From assembly GCF_006438915.1 (NCBI RefSeq), contig NZ_RCZE01000001.1, positions 606,325-670,324 of the forward strand: a stretch of 64,000 nt of DNA. Reading direction: 5' to 3'. How positions within the stretch are numbered: position 1 is the first letter of the stretch; every line of letters begins with the position of its first letter. This document shows, in pieces, positions 22,431 to 31,024 of this stretch. The translations under genes and the position numbers were made by a program. Below the pieces are notes generated by a model. That model was not told the DNA's origin, searched no databases, and saw only the letters and a program-made list of their open reading frames with translations. Source of the DNA: Pseudomonas arsenicoxydans. GTDB taxonomy: Bacteria; Pseudomonadota; Gammaproteobacteria; Pseudomonadales; Pseudomonadaceae.

Positions 22431-23917
22431 CGTGCTTTGCGCTCCAGATCATCGAGGTCGATGTGGTTGCGCATGTACTGCTGACTGGCGTCCACCAGCG
22501 GCTGGTGATCCCAGCTCTTCAGCTTGCCGATGGTCAACGCCTCGGCAACGAAACGGCGGCGCCGCTGGCTGGCGAGCACTTGTTGGTGAATCGCCGGGAT
22601 GTTCCATTTGGCGCGTGCTTCGGTCAGAAATTCTTCGAAAAGCTGAATATGTTGCGGCGATTGGCTGAGTTCTTCCAGTTCGCGCGAGTCGTTGTGTACG
22701 TCGAAGAGTAGGCAGGGATCATCTTCGCTGTAGATGAATTTGTAAGCGCCGCGACGGATCATCATCAACGGACTGATGGTGCCTTCGGCCATGTATTCGC
22801 CGAATACTTCGTCATGACCGCCCTGCCCTTGCAGGTGCGAAACCAGCGAGCGGCCGTCCAGCGGCAAGCCTGGCTCCAGTGAGCCGCCGGCAAGTTCCAC
22901 GAAGGTCGGCAGCAGATCGGCGGTGGAGACCGCGGCGCTGACCCGTCCTGCACCGAACTGCCCGGGAGCACTTATCAACAGGGGCACGCGAGCGGCCATT
23001 TCGTACCAGTGCATTTTGTACCAAAGACCCCGTTCGCCGAGCATGTCGCCATGGTCGCCGGAGAATACGATGATGGTGTCGTCGATCAGCCCGGTTTCCT
23101 CGAGTGTTTGCAGGAGTTTGCCGACGTTGCTGTCGATATAGCTGCACGCACCGAAATAGGCGCGGCGTGCATCGCGGATCTTATCCACAGGCAGCGGTTT
23201 ATCCCACAGGTCATAGACCTTCAATAAACGTTGGGAGTGCGGATCAAGTTCGGTTTGTGTCGGGGTTTCAGGCAACGGAATGTCGGCATCGTCGTACATG
23301 TCCCAGAAAGCCTTGGGGATCGTGTATGGATCGTGCGGGTGTGTCATTGAAACGGTCAGGCAAAACGGTTGATCGCCGTCCTCGCGGATGTGATCGAACA
23401 AGTATTGCTGGGCCTTGAACACCACCTCCTCGTCGAAATCCAGCTGATTGGTGCGCACGCACGGTCCCGCTTGCAGCACTGACGACATGTTGTGATACCA
23501 GGTCGGACGCACATCCGGCTCGTCCCAATTCACGGCCCAACCGTAGTCCGCCGGGTAGATGTCGCTCGTCAGGCGTTCTTCGTAGCCATGGAGCTGGTCC
23601 GGGCCGCAAAAGTGCATCTTGCCGGACAGCGCGGTGCGGTAACCGAGGCGACGCAGGTAATGGGCATAGGTTGGAACATCAGCGGGGAAATCAGCCGCGT
23701 TGTCGTAGGCGCCAATCTTGCTCGGCAATTGACCGCTGACCAAGGTAAAACGCGACGGCGCACACAGCGGGCTGTTGCAATAAGCGGCGTCGAACACCAC
23801 GCCTTCGGCGGCGAGGCGGCTCAGATTCGGCAGTTTGATCGGCGAAGGACCGTAGAACGGCAACATTGGCGCGGCCATTTGATCGGCCATGATGAAAAGA
23901 ATGTTCTTGCGCTTCAT
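22403..23917 (-). CDS. betC: Choline-sulfatase
   Basis: A type I sulfatase hydrolysing choline-O-sulfate to choline and sulfate, supplying a glycine-betaine precursor and S source. It has 504 residues from the ATG at 23917 (MKRKNILFIMADQ); an ATG six codons upstream is possible and neither has a strong ribosome site. The formylglycine signature is C52-A-P-S-R, and the metal-site DHGDMLGERG is present. The C-terminal region shows the choline-sulfatase-specific extension. It precedes choX and is divergent from the LysR gene. Confidence 0.95.
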   Translation of the reverse strand: MKRKNILFIMADQMAAPMLPFYGPSPIKLPNLSRLAAEGVVFDAAYCNSPLCAPSRFTLVSGQLPSKIGAYDNAADFPADVPTYAHYLRRLGYRTALSGKMHFCGPDQLHGYEERLTSDIYPADYGWAVNWDEPDVRPTWYHNMSSVLQAGPCVRTNQLDFDEEVVFKAQQYLFDHIREDGDQPFCLTVSMTHPHDPYTIPKAFWDMYDDADIPLPETPTQTELDPHSQRLLKVYDLWDKPLPVDKIRDARRAYFGACSYIDSNVGKLLQTLEETGLIDDTIIVFSGDHGDMLGERGLWYKMHWYEMAARVPLLISAPGQFGAGRVSAAVSTADLLPTFVELAGGSLEPGLPLDGRSLVSHLQGQGGHDEVFGEYMAEGTISPLMMIRRGAYKFIYSEDDPCLLFDVHNDSRELEELSQSPQHIQLFEEFLTEARAKWNIPAIHQQVLASQRRRRFVAEALTIGKLKSWDHQPLVDASQQYMRNHIDLDDLERKARYPQPCQNQ

Positions 23918-24031
23918 GTGATCGCGGCATTCCATAGTGAATATTTATGCGAGAGTGCTGCGATCGAGCATGTTACCCATGCACTTTGCGGTAAAGCCTA
24001 TACCAGGCAATGACTAGGATTAGCCCAGCTT

Positions 24032-24982
24032 ATGTATGACGCCCTTGGTGATTTGTCTCTCGATTTGCTTCGTGCCTTTGAAGCGGCTGCCCGTCATCGC
24101 AGCTTCACCGCGGCGGCAGTGGAGCTTGGCACCACGCAGCCGGCGGTCAGCCAGCAGATCAAGCGGTTGGAGAAACAACTCGGGACACGGTTGTTTGACC
24201 GCATATATCGCGGGATCGAATTGACCGAAGCCGGGACCATTCTCTTCGAGCAGGTTCAGCTGGGTTTGCAGAATATCGACACAGGATTGAGTGCGATCAG
24301 CGCACAGCAGCAACATGAGGTGTTGCAGGTCGCGACCGATTTCGCCTTCGCCGCCTATTGGCTGATGCCGCGTCTGCACCGCTTTCACCAAGCCAATCCA
24401 CACGTGGATGTCAGCCTGGTCACCAGCGAGCGCTCTCACAACATGCTGCGCACCGATATCGATGTGGCGGTGTTGTTTGGCGACGGACGCTTTAAACAGG
24501 GTGAAAGCCATTGGCTATTTAGCGAAGAAGTGTTTCCGGTGTGCAGCCCGTTGTTGCTCAAGGATCGCCCCCTGCCCTTGCCGGCACAGTCGCTGTTGGA
24601 GTTCCCGCTGCTTCATTTAAGGGGTGAAAACAGCAGTAACTGGTTCGACTGGAGCGGTGTGTTTCGCGAGGTGGGGATCACCTCGGCCCCAGCACCTGGG
24701 CAGCTGCGCTTCGACAATTACACGTTGCTGATTCAAGCGGCGATTGGCGGTCAAGGTGTGGCGATTGGCTGGCGGCACCTTGTGGATAACTTGTTGGCGC
24801 AGGGGTTGTTATGTCGCCCGATTGCCGAGTCCGCGATGTCCAGGCTCGGCTATTACGTAGTCTTGCCCCAACGCAAACGGCGCGGGGCATTGATTCAACA
24901 ATTTGTGGATTGGTTGATGGAAGAACAGGCCAGTAGCGCGCAATCGCTCAATGGTTTGCCGTTGCCGTCTATCGCTGTGTAG
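24032..24982 (+). CDS. LysR-family regulator of choline-sulfate use
   Basis: A 316-residue LysR-type regulator. The N-terminal winged helix-turn-helix is FTAAAVELGTTQPAVSQQIKRLE and a periplasmic-binding-like effector domain follows (about 95-300). It lies divergently 114 bases from betC, the usual arrangement for the choline-sulfate regulator (P. aeruginosa PA0032), so it probably controls betC-choX. The 3' end overlaps the convergent neighbour by 14 bases. A DnaA box at 24781-24789 lies inside the gene. Confidence 0.9.
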   Translation: MYDALGDLSLDLLRAFEAAARHRSFTAAAVELGTTQPAVSQQIKRLEKQLGTRLFDRIYRGIELTEAGTILFEQVQLGLQNIDTGLSAISAQQQHEVLQVATDFAFAAYWLMPRLHRFHQANPHVDVSLVTSERSHNMLRTDIDVAVLFGDGRFKQGESHWLFSEEVFPVCSPLLLKDRPLPLPAQSLLEFPLLHLRGENSSNWFDWSGVFREVGITSAPAPGQLRFDNYTLLIQAAIGGQGVAIGWRHLVDNLLAQGLLCRPIAESAMSRLGYYVVLPQRKRRGALIQQFVDWLMEEQASSAQSLNGLPLPSIAV

Positions 24983-25640
24983 TGTCCGCCGCGATGAAGT
25001 TCACATGCTCGCCAACGTGCAGGTTCAGCTTTAGCTCATCGGCAATCCCGACGGCCACGCGGTTTAACCGTTGCAGAGGCTCGGCCAGCCCCGACTCAAG
25101 GCTGCTGCTGACATGGCTGAAGTGCTCGATCGTCAGGCCGCAAACACCGCGCGGCGCATTGACCAACGTCCAATGCAATGGACTGTTTTGCAGCGCTTCG
25201 CGGATTTCTTCGGCGGCGTGGCGCTGCAATCGATCTTCTATTTCCGGATCGTCCAGCAATTCAAAATCACCCACCAGAAACAACCGAGAAATGCCCGCCG
25301 CCTGCATGCCTTCGATCAACGCGTCCACGGCCAGCACTTGCTCGACCGGGCCCGGAATGATGGTTTTTTCAATGTATTCGCTGTTGAACGGTAAGCCTGG
25401 TGCGTCCAATAAACAGACGACGGCCGAACACCCTGCCACACTTTGTTTAACGCGCTCCGCTTCAAACAGGTCGCCGCTTTTTGTTCGAAGGCCCGGGCGT
25501 GGCGCCAGCGCCGTGAGGTCGTCCAGAATGGCGATCACTTCATGTTGGCGCCGCAGCATTTCAGCCATCAGCGCACTGCCGAGGCTACTCATGGCACCAT
25601 AAAGCACCACTTTTACCACGGGGGTTTCGGCATTTTTCAT
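24969..25640 (-). CDS. NAD(P)-binding NmrA/SDR-like protein
   Basis: A 223-residue atypical short-chain-dehydrogenase-like protein. The N-terminus VVLYGAMSSLGSALMAEMLRR resembles a degenerate nucleotide-binding GxxGxxG, followed by ILDDL and GDLFEAERV as in NmrA-type NAD(P)H-binding proteins. No catalytic Tyr-x3-Lys is evident. The start at 25640 has AAGGAAC. It is divergent from the DOPA-dioxygenase-like gene. Substrate unknown. Confidence 0.75.
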   Translation of the reverse strand: MKNAETPVVKVVLYGAMSSLGSALMAEMLRRQHEVIAILDDLTALAPRPGLRTKSGDLFEAERVKQSVAGCSAVVCLLDAPGLPFNSEYIEKTIIPGPVEQVLAVDALIEGMQAAGISRLFLVGDFELLDDPEIEDRLQRHAAEEIREALQNSPLHWTLVNAPRGVCGLTIEHFSHVSSSLESGLAEPLQRLNRVAVGIADELKLNLHVGEHVNFIAADTTQR

Positions 25641-25724
25641 GGCTGAAGTTCCTTGTTTCCTACGTATATGGTGTGTGACCAGTAGGAAACGGTGAGGGTT
25701 CGACCGGGTTTCAGAGGGATTCCG

Positions 25725-26051
25725 ATGCAGCAGATCAAGGGCTATCACGCCCATGTGTATTTCGACGCCAGCACCATCGATCAGGCGCGAACGTTGTGTG
25801 AACAAGCGGCAAAAGTGTTTGATTTGAAGATGGGCCGCGTACACGAACGCCCGGTCGGTCCGCACCCGGACTGGAGCTGCCAACTGGCGTTCAGCCCCGA
25901 ACTCATGGGTGAAGTGCTGCCGTGGCTGGCACTCAACCGCAAGGGGTTGGTGGTCTTTCTGCACCCGGACACGGGCGATGACTTGCTCGACCATACCGAG
26001 CACGCGCTCTGGATGGGCGCGATCCGGCCACTGGATCTGTCTATTTTCTGA
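25725..26051 (+). CDS. DOPA 4,5-dioxygenase family protein
   Basis: A 108-residue protein of the DOPA_dioxygen family: GYHAHVYFD near the start, HPDWSCQLAF in the middle, and HPDTGDDLLDHTEHALWMG at the C-terminus. The conserved His residues are candidate metal ligands. Bacterial members are mostly uncharacterised ring-cleavage dioxygenase-like proteins. The start is preceded by AGAGGGAT. It abuts the convergent GFA gene. Confidence 0.85.
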   Translation: MQQIKGYHAHVYFDASTIDQARTLCEQAAKVFDLKMGRVHERPVGPHPDWSCQLAFSPELMGEVLPWLALNRKGLVVFLHPDTGDDLLDHTEHALWMGAIRPLDLSIF

Positions 26052-26453
26052 TCAGATCGATTCTTCTGCTTCACCCGGCAGGTGCTCGTCCAGGTGCAGC
26101 CAGGGCAATCGGCTGTCGGTCCATATATGCCGCTCGGCTGGCGCCAGCTCCGGATGGTCGAAGGTGGCGATGGTGACGTCGATGCTCTCGGGACTGAGGT
26201 GGGTCATCAGCGCCAGTTGCGCTCCACAGTTCGGGCAGAAAAAACGTACGCACGTTGAAGACGATTCGTACTGCGCGGGTGTGCCTTTCGTCCATTGAAA
26301 GGCTGACGCGGGCACGGTGATCCAGGTGGTGACGATCCCGCCGCTGACCCGTCGGCAAATCGAGCAATGACAGTGGGCGATGTCGTGCAACGGGCCGCTG
26401 AATTGATAGCGCAGATGTCCGCAGTGGCAGCCGCCTGTATGAATGTTGGCCAT
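26052..26453 (-). CDS. GFA-family (glutathione-dependent formaldehyde-activating-like) protein
   Basis: A 133-residue zinc protein of the GFA/CENP-V fold. Cysteine pairs are visible at CHCGHL, CHCSICRR and CPNCGAQL, the usual two-zinc arrangement. The ribosome site AGGAGG is strong. The family includes S-hydroxymethylglutathione synthase, but most members are functionally undefined, so only the fold is claimed. Confidence 0.88.
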   Translation of the reverse strand: MANIHTGGCHCGHLRYQFSGPLHDIAHCHCSICRRVSGGIVTTWITVPASAFQWTKGTPAQYESSSTCVRFFCPNCGAQLALMTHLSPESIDVTIATFDHPELAPAERHIWTDSRLPWLHLDEHLPGEAEESI

Positions 26454-26484
26454 GCTGTTTCCTCCTGTTGCCTATGTGCTGACC

Positions 26485-26563
26485 CCTTCGCGAGCAAGCC
26501 CGCTCCCACATTTGATCTTCGTCGTATACAAAACCAATGTGGGAGCGGGCTTGCTCGCGAAGG
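26485..26563. repeat. Inverted REP pair (GCGGGCTTGCTCGCGAA class)
   Basis: CCTTCGCGAGCAAGCCCGC and its reverse complement lie 26 bases apart, each with a CTCCCACA flank. Unusually for REP elements it lies between divergent genes, about 30 bases upstream of the GFA start. Confidence 0.9.
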
Positions 26564-26864
26564 CCTCAACTCGGTCCATCTGGATAAACCGGTCCGACGA
26601 CCGGTCGCCCATCCGCTCAATGCTTTCACCAACGAAAGCTGGCTGAAAGCTTCCCCGATTAGGATCGCCCCCACTGCCGGCAACAGACCGGTTGGCCAAT
26701 GAGTGTTTTATCGCTCGCACGGCCCATTTAACAACAACAATGGTGATCCTGATGTCCTTTGCTACCCGCCGCTTCGCTGTCACTCCGCCCGTACGCCTCG
26801 TGCTTCCCGTTCTGCGCTGACCTCAGCCCATTTCCCCTAGCCGCGCTACGCCTGGAGTATTCCC
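26564..26864. other. Intergenic stretch before the citrate transporter
   Basis: About 300 bases upstream of the CitMHS gene. Short open frames here show no ribosome site or recognisable protein. CCGGTCCGACGACCGG at 26590-26605 is a small palindrome. Promoters for the transporter are expected here but no clear -35/-10 pair stands out. Confidence 0.4.
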
Positions 26865-28172
26865 ATGCTGACTTTCCTTGGCTTTGCCATGGTCATCACG
26901 TTCATGTTCCTGATCATGACCAAGCGCCTGTCCGCGCTGATCGCCTTGATCATCATCCCGATCATCTTTGCCCTGTTCGGCGGTTTTGCACCGAAGATCG
27001 GTCCGATGATGCTCGAAGGCATCACCAAGCTCGCGCCGACCGGCGTGATGCTGATGTTCGCCATTCTGTATTTCGCCCTGATGATCGACTCCGGCCTGTT
27101 CGACCCGGCCGTGCGCAAGATCCTCAAACTGGTCAAGGGCGACCCGCTGAAAGTTTCGGTCGGCACCGCCGTACTGGCGCTCGTCGTTTCCCTCGATGGG
27201 GACGGCGCGACCACTTACATGATCTGCGTGGCCGCCATGTTGCCGCTCTACAGCCGCATCGGCATGAGCCCGCGGATCATGGCCGGCCTGATCATCCTCG
27301 CCGGTGGCGTGATGAACATGACCCCTTGGGGCGGCCCGACCGCTCGCGCGGCCAGCGCCCTGCATGTGGACCCGTCGGACATTTTCGTTCCGATGATTCC
27401 GGCGATGTTGGCCGGTGTGGTGGCGATCCTGGCGATTGCCTACTTCTACGGTAAACGCGAGCGTGCGCGTCTGGGTGAGTTGCACCTGGCCGGCGATGAA
27501 ATCGACCACAGTGAAATCAGCGTTTCGCAGTTCCCTGATGCCCGTCGTCCGAAGCTGATCTGGTTCAACGGCGCCCTGACGCTGGCGCTGATGTGCACCT
27601 TGATCGCGGGCTTGTTGCCGCTGCCGGTGCTGTTTATGGTGGCGTTCAGCATCGCGATGATCGTCAACTATCCTTGCCTGCAACAGCAGAAGGACCGCGT
27701 CGCGGCCCACGCCGGTAGCGTGCTGGCGGTGGTCGGCCTGATTTTCGCGGCCGGTATCTTCACCGGTATCCTGACCGGCACCGGCATGGTCGACGCGATG
27801 TCGAAAAGCCTGTTGGCGGTCATCCCTGATTTCCTCGGCCCGTACCTGGCGGTGATCACGGCACTGGTGAGCATGCCGTTCACGTTCTTCATGTCGAACG
27901 ACGCATTTTATTACGGCGTGTTACCAGTTCTTGCCGAAGCCGCCAGTCATTACGGTATAACAGCGGTTGAAATGGCACGTGCCTCGATTGTCGGTCAGCC
28001 CGTCCACTTGCTGAGCCCGCTGGTACCATCGACCTACTTGTTGGTGGCCCTGGCCGGTATCGAATTCGGTGACCACCAGCGCTTTACCCTGAAATGGGCT
28101 GTGCTGGTGTGCATGTGCATACTGGTTGCCGCACTGCTGTTGGGGACTTTCCCGATGTACAGCACTCTATAA
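26865..28172 (+). CDS. CitMHS-family citrate-metal/proton symporter
   Basis: An inner-membrane transporter of 435 residues with about 11-12 hydrophobic helices, importing citrate complexed to a divalent metal together with H+. Family-typical segments are LVVSLDGDGATTYMICVAAMLPLY, split here by its glycine-aspartate motif, and MNMTPWGGPTARAASAL. The CTGGAG ribosome site precedes the ATG. No citrate sensor genes adjoin. Family confident; the metal preference (Mg or Ca) is not readable. Confidence 0.9.
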   Translation: MLTFLGFAMVITFMFLIMTKRLSALIALIIIPIIFALFGGFAPKIGPMMLEGITKLAPTGVMLMFAILYFALMIDSGLFDPAVRKILKLVKGDPLKVSVGTAVLALVVSLDGDGATTYMICVAAMLPLYSRIGMSPRIMAGLIILAGGVMNMTPWGGPTARAASALHVDPSDIFVPMIPAMLAGVVAILAIAYFYGKRERARLGELHLAGDEIDHSEISVSQFPDARRPKLIWFNGALTLALMCTLIAGLLPLPVLFMVAFSIAMIVNYPCLQQQKDRVAAHAGSVLAVVGLIFAAGIFTGILTGTGMVDAMSKSLLAVIPDFLGPYLAVITALVSMPFTFFMSNDAFYYGVLPVLAEAASHYGITAVEMARASIVGQPVHLLSPLVPSTYLLVALAGIEFGDHQRFTLKWAVLVCMCILVAALLLGTFPMYSTL

Positions 28173-28185
28173 GCCCAAGACTCAC

Positions 28186-28232
28186 CACAACGGGTCCCGG
28201 CTTCGCGATTTGAAGTCTGGGCCCTTTGTGGT
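28186..28232 (+). terminator. Hairpin between the citrate transporter and terC-like gene
   Basis: The stem CCACAACGGG / CCCTTTGTGG (9 of 10 pairs) lies in the 85-base gap. Only three T follow, so it is either a weak terminator or a leader structure of the terC-like gene. Confidence 0.55.
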
Positions 28233-28257
28233 TTAACACTCGCTCAAAGGAATACAC

Positions 28258-29025
28258 ATGGAATGGCTGACCAACCCTGAAATCTGGGTTGCCTTCTTTA
28301 CCCTGACCGCCCTGGAAATCGTTCTGGGCATCGATAACATCATCATGATTTCGATCCTGGTCAGCCGCATGCCCAAGCACATGCAGGCGCGCACGCGGAT
28401 TTTCGGGCTGGCCCTGGCCATGGTCACGCGGATCCTGTTGCTGTTGTCGATCACCTGGGTCATGCGCCTCACGGCGGATCTGTTCGTGGTGTTCGGCCAG
28501 GGTATTTCCGGGCGAGACCTGATCCTGTTCTTCGGTGGTCTGTTCCTGCTGTGGAAGAGCTCGCAAGAGATGTACCACGCGCTGGAAGGTGAAGACGAAA
28601 CCAACGAAGAGCCTTCGGGCAAGGGCGGCAACTTCCTCTACACCATCATCCAGATCGCGATCATCGACATCGTGTTCTCGCTGGACTCGGTGATCACTGC
28701 CGTCGGCATGGTCTCCCATGTTCCGGTCATGGTCGCCGCGATCGTCGTGGCCGTGCTGGTGATGATGTGGGCGTCCGGCACCATCAGCGAGTTCATCGAC
28801 AAGCACCCGTCGCTGAAGATGTTGGCGCTGTCGTTCCTGCTGATCGTCGGTACCGTGCTGATTGCCGAATCCTTCGACGTACACGTGCCAAAAGGCTACG
28901 TCTACTTCGCCATGGCGTTCTCGCTGGCGGTTGAAGCGATCAACATCAAGATGCGCACCGCCATCGCGAAAAAGAAGAAACAGCAAGACCCGGTGAAACT
29001 GCGCAAGGACGTTCCGGGCCAATAA
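28258..29025 (+). CDS. TerC-family integral membrane protein
   Basis: A 255-residue protein with about seven membrane helices. The acidic intramembrane motifs ALEIVLGIDNIIM and DIVFSLDSVITAVG are the TerC hallmarks. Family members act in Mn2+ export or metal insertion into exported proteins, and some in tellurite resistance. The C-terminal tail is basic (AKKKKQQ). AAAGGA precedes the ATG. No ter operon is present, so a metal-homeostasis role is more likely than tellurite resistance. Confidence 0.9.
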   Translation: MEWLTNPEIWVAFFTLTALEIVLGIDNIIMISILVSRMPKHMQARTRIFGLALAMVTRILLLLSITWVMRLTADLFVVFGQGISGRDLILFFGGLFLLWKSSQEMYHALEGEDETNEEPSGKGGNFLYTIIQIAIIDIVFSLDSVITAVGMVSHVPVMVAAIVVAVLVMMWASGTISEFIDKHPSLKMLALSFLLIVGTVLIAESFDVHVPKGYVYFAMAFSLAVEAINIKMRTAIAKKKKQQDPVKLRKDVPGQ

Positions 29026-29046
29026 CCCCGGCGTCACCGCAAAACC

Positions 29047-29136
29047 TGTGGGAGCGGGCTTGCTCGCGAAGGCGGAGTATCAGTCGACGTCAATGTTGCC
29101 TGACCCTCCGTCTTCGCGAGCAAGCCCGCTCCCACA
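29047..29136. repeat. Inverted REP pair (GCGGGCTTGCTCGCGAA class)
   Basis: TGTGGGAGCGGGCTTGCTCG and its reverse complement, outward-facing relative to the 26485 pair, after the terC-like gene. The rest of the gap to 29352 holds no supported gene. Confidence 0.9.
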
Positions 29137-29352
29137 TTTGTTTTGCGCAAGGCTTAGGGGTAAGTGGCTGACTTGAGGATCGAGATTATCCAGCACCCGA
29201 CTCACCGCCAATTCCCCGCACGGGAACATTTAAGCGTTTTCCTACAGCCATCGCGCGTGGTGCTTGATACGGTCGCACTCCAAGGTTGACGCACAGCCCC
29301 TCGGTGGTTAGCGTCCCCCGCTCGCCTCAAACGACAATGACAAGGAATGCAT

Positions 29353-29850
29353 ATGTCTGGAAAACCGGCTGCACGCGTCACGGACCCGACCACCTGCCCG
29401 ATTCCGGGCCATGGCACCAACCCCATCGCCAGCGGCTCCCCCGATGTGTTCTTCAATGGCCTCGCCGCCGCGAGAGTCAGCGACACATGCACGTGCGGCC
29501 AGACGCTCAGCGGTGGCTTCTCCTCCACGGTGTTCATCAACGGCCTGAACGCCATGACCCTCGATGGCACCACGAGCCACGGCGGCGTAATAATCGGCGG
29601 CTCCGGCAACGTCATCATCGGCAGCACCCATACCCCGTAGCCGTTCATTCCGCCCCTGCCGATCATTGGCCAGACCGTGGTGGAATTCAAAGCTGTCAGC
29701 GCCGGCAATGGCGAACCGATTGGCGAACAAGGCTACGAAATCGAAACCGCCGAAGGCCGCATCGTCAAAGGCCAGACCAACGCCTTGGGCATGACCCAAA
29801 GTGTCGCCACGCTAAAACCCGATCTCGCCGTCGTCCGCTGGACCGTCTAA
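29353..29850 (+). pseudogene. PAAR-domain T6SS spike protein with an in-frame stop
   Basis: A PAAR-repeat protein, the type that caps the VgrG spike of type VI secretion and carries effectors. Residues 1-95 form an intact PAAR domain (GKPAARVTDPT, VFFNGLAAARVSD, VFINGLNAMTLDG, VIGGSGNVIIG). A TAG at 29638-29640 then interrupts the frame, which continues in phase to 29848-29850 as PFIPPLPIIGQTVVEFKAVS and on to VVRWTV, a plausible C-terminal extension. The ATG at 29353 is preferred because AAGGA sits six bases before it. The shortened PAAR domain could still be made and function. No other T6SS genes are in the window. Confidence 0.8.
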
Positions 29851-29868
29851 GCCTCAAGGAAGAATCAA

Positions 29869-31024
29869 ATGACCGGACAATGCATCGCACCAGACGACCT
29901 GGACATAAAAAACTCTGGGACAGTACCTGCGAACTGCCCGCCTGCAAACGCGAAACCACCACGTCCGGCCCCAACCCGAAAACCCGCGTCGAAGTGCCGT
30001 TGCTGACCTGCAACTGCCTGTGGGCCGGTTTCAGAAAGAAGCCGAAGAATGGGTCGCACCGGGCGGCGTGCTGATCGCCGACCCACAAACACGTAACCGC
30101 AAGATCAACGCCGCGTATGCACAGTTGTGGCTGGCGGATAACTGGTTTCAATGGGCGGGGTTGGCGGCGTTTGCGTCGAAGCAGGTGGGGTGTGGGTTGA
30201 TTCATGCCACCAAACTGCAGACTGCTATTGGCGCGCAAAAGGCTGCGCAAGAGAAGCTAAGGACCGGTAAGTCGGAAACCATTTTCGAAGGGTTCGGGTT
30301 CAAGCTCAGCAAGACAGATCCTGAAGTGGAGAAGGAGCTCGAAAGAGCGCGAGCGGCCAATCCGTTGCCCACTGAAGACATCACCTTTGGTGATAACACT
30401 CGGTCAGTGGTCCAGCAGCAATTGGACTACGTGTATGAAATGCTGGCGTTGGGCAACACCTCGCTGTTTCTGGATGTTTATCCGTTGCATCGGTTTTTTA
30501 TGGTGCGGGGCTACAAAGAGATGGAGAAGTGCCTGAAGAGCCGGCGTGGCATTGTGAAAGACGTGATGTGGCCGATTGCTGGGAAGGTAGAGTTCGGTGT
30601 TGATGCAGCAGAGATCTATCGTACTTTTGAAGCCATAGATGCTGGGCATATTGCGGATAGCGTCAGGCAGATGGCTCGACATGAGCAATTGAACATTTTG
30701 CAACCAGCGATGTAGGAAAATGCCCAATTCGCAGTTCTTATGCGCAGTACTCACGCGGGCAATTATGTTTCTGTCGTAACGGGGTTGATGTCTGGAGCGG
30801 CGGAAGAAATTCAGCTAACGCTGGCTAGTCAATGTAAAGCTCCTGATAGCAGACAGGTTTCATTCTCCAAGAACCCCTTGGCCAATCTTGCAGATCAAGA
30901 TCAGCGAATGGAGTTCGTACTACGTGCAGCCAGTCAATTTGACAGCTTGCTCAAAAGTCCGACAACACATGCTCAGTTGAAACGGTCGATTACGGAAATT
31001 GCCAACGGGGGCGGAATCCAGTGA
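29869..31024 (+). pseudogene. Broken gene beside PAAR (about 385 codons; two frameshifts and one nonsense codon)
   Basis: One protein is recoverable only by joining frames. It starts at ATG 29869 (ribosome site AAGGA, MTGQCIAPDDLDIKN). A single missing base near 29927 moves it to the frame reading CELPACKRETTTSGPNPKTR and LLTCNCLWAG. A second missing base near 30028 moves it to the frame FQKEAEEWVAPGGV. A TAG at 30713-30715 interrupts this frame (QPAM-stop-ENAQFAVLM) and it ends at 31024. The product has paired cysteines and resembles uncharacterised Pseudomonas proteins found beside PAAR genes (DUF2515-like, from memory). It is a possible T6SS cargo. Three independent lesions argue for real decay rather than one sequencing error. 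Confidence 0.72.
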
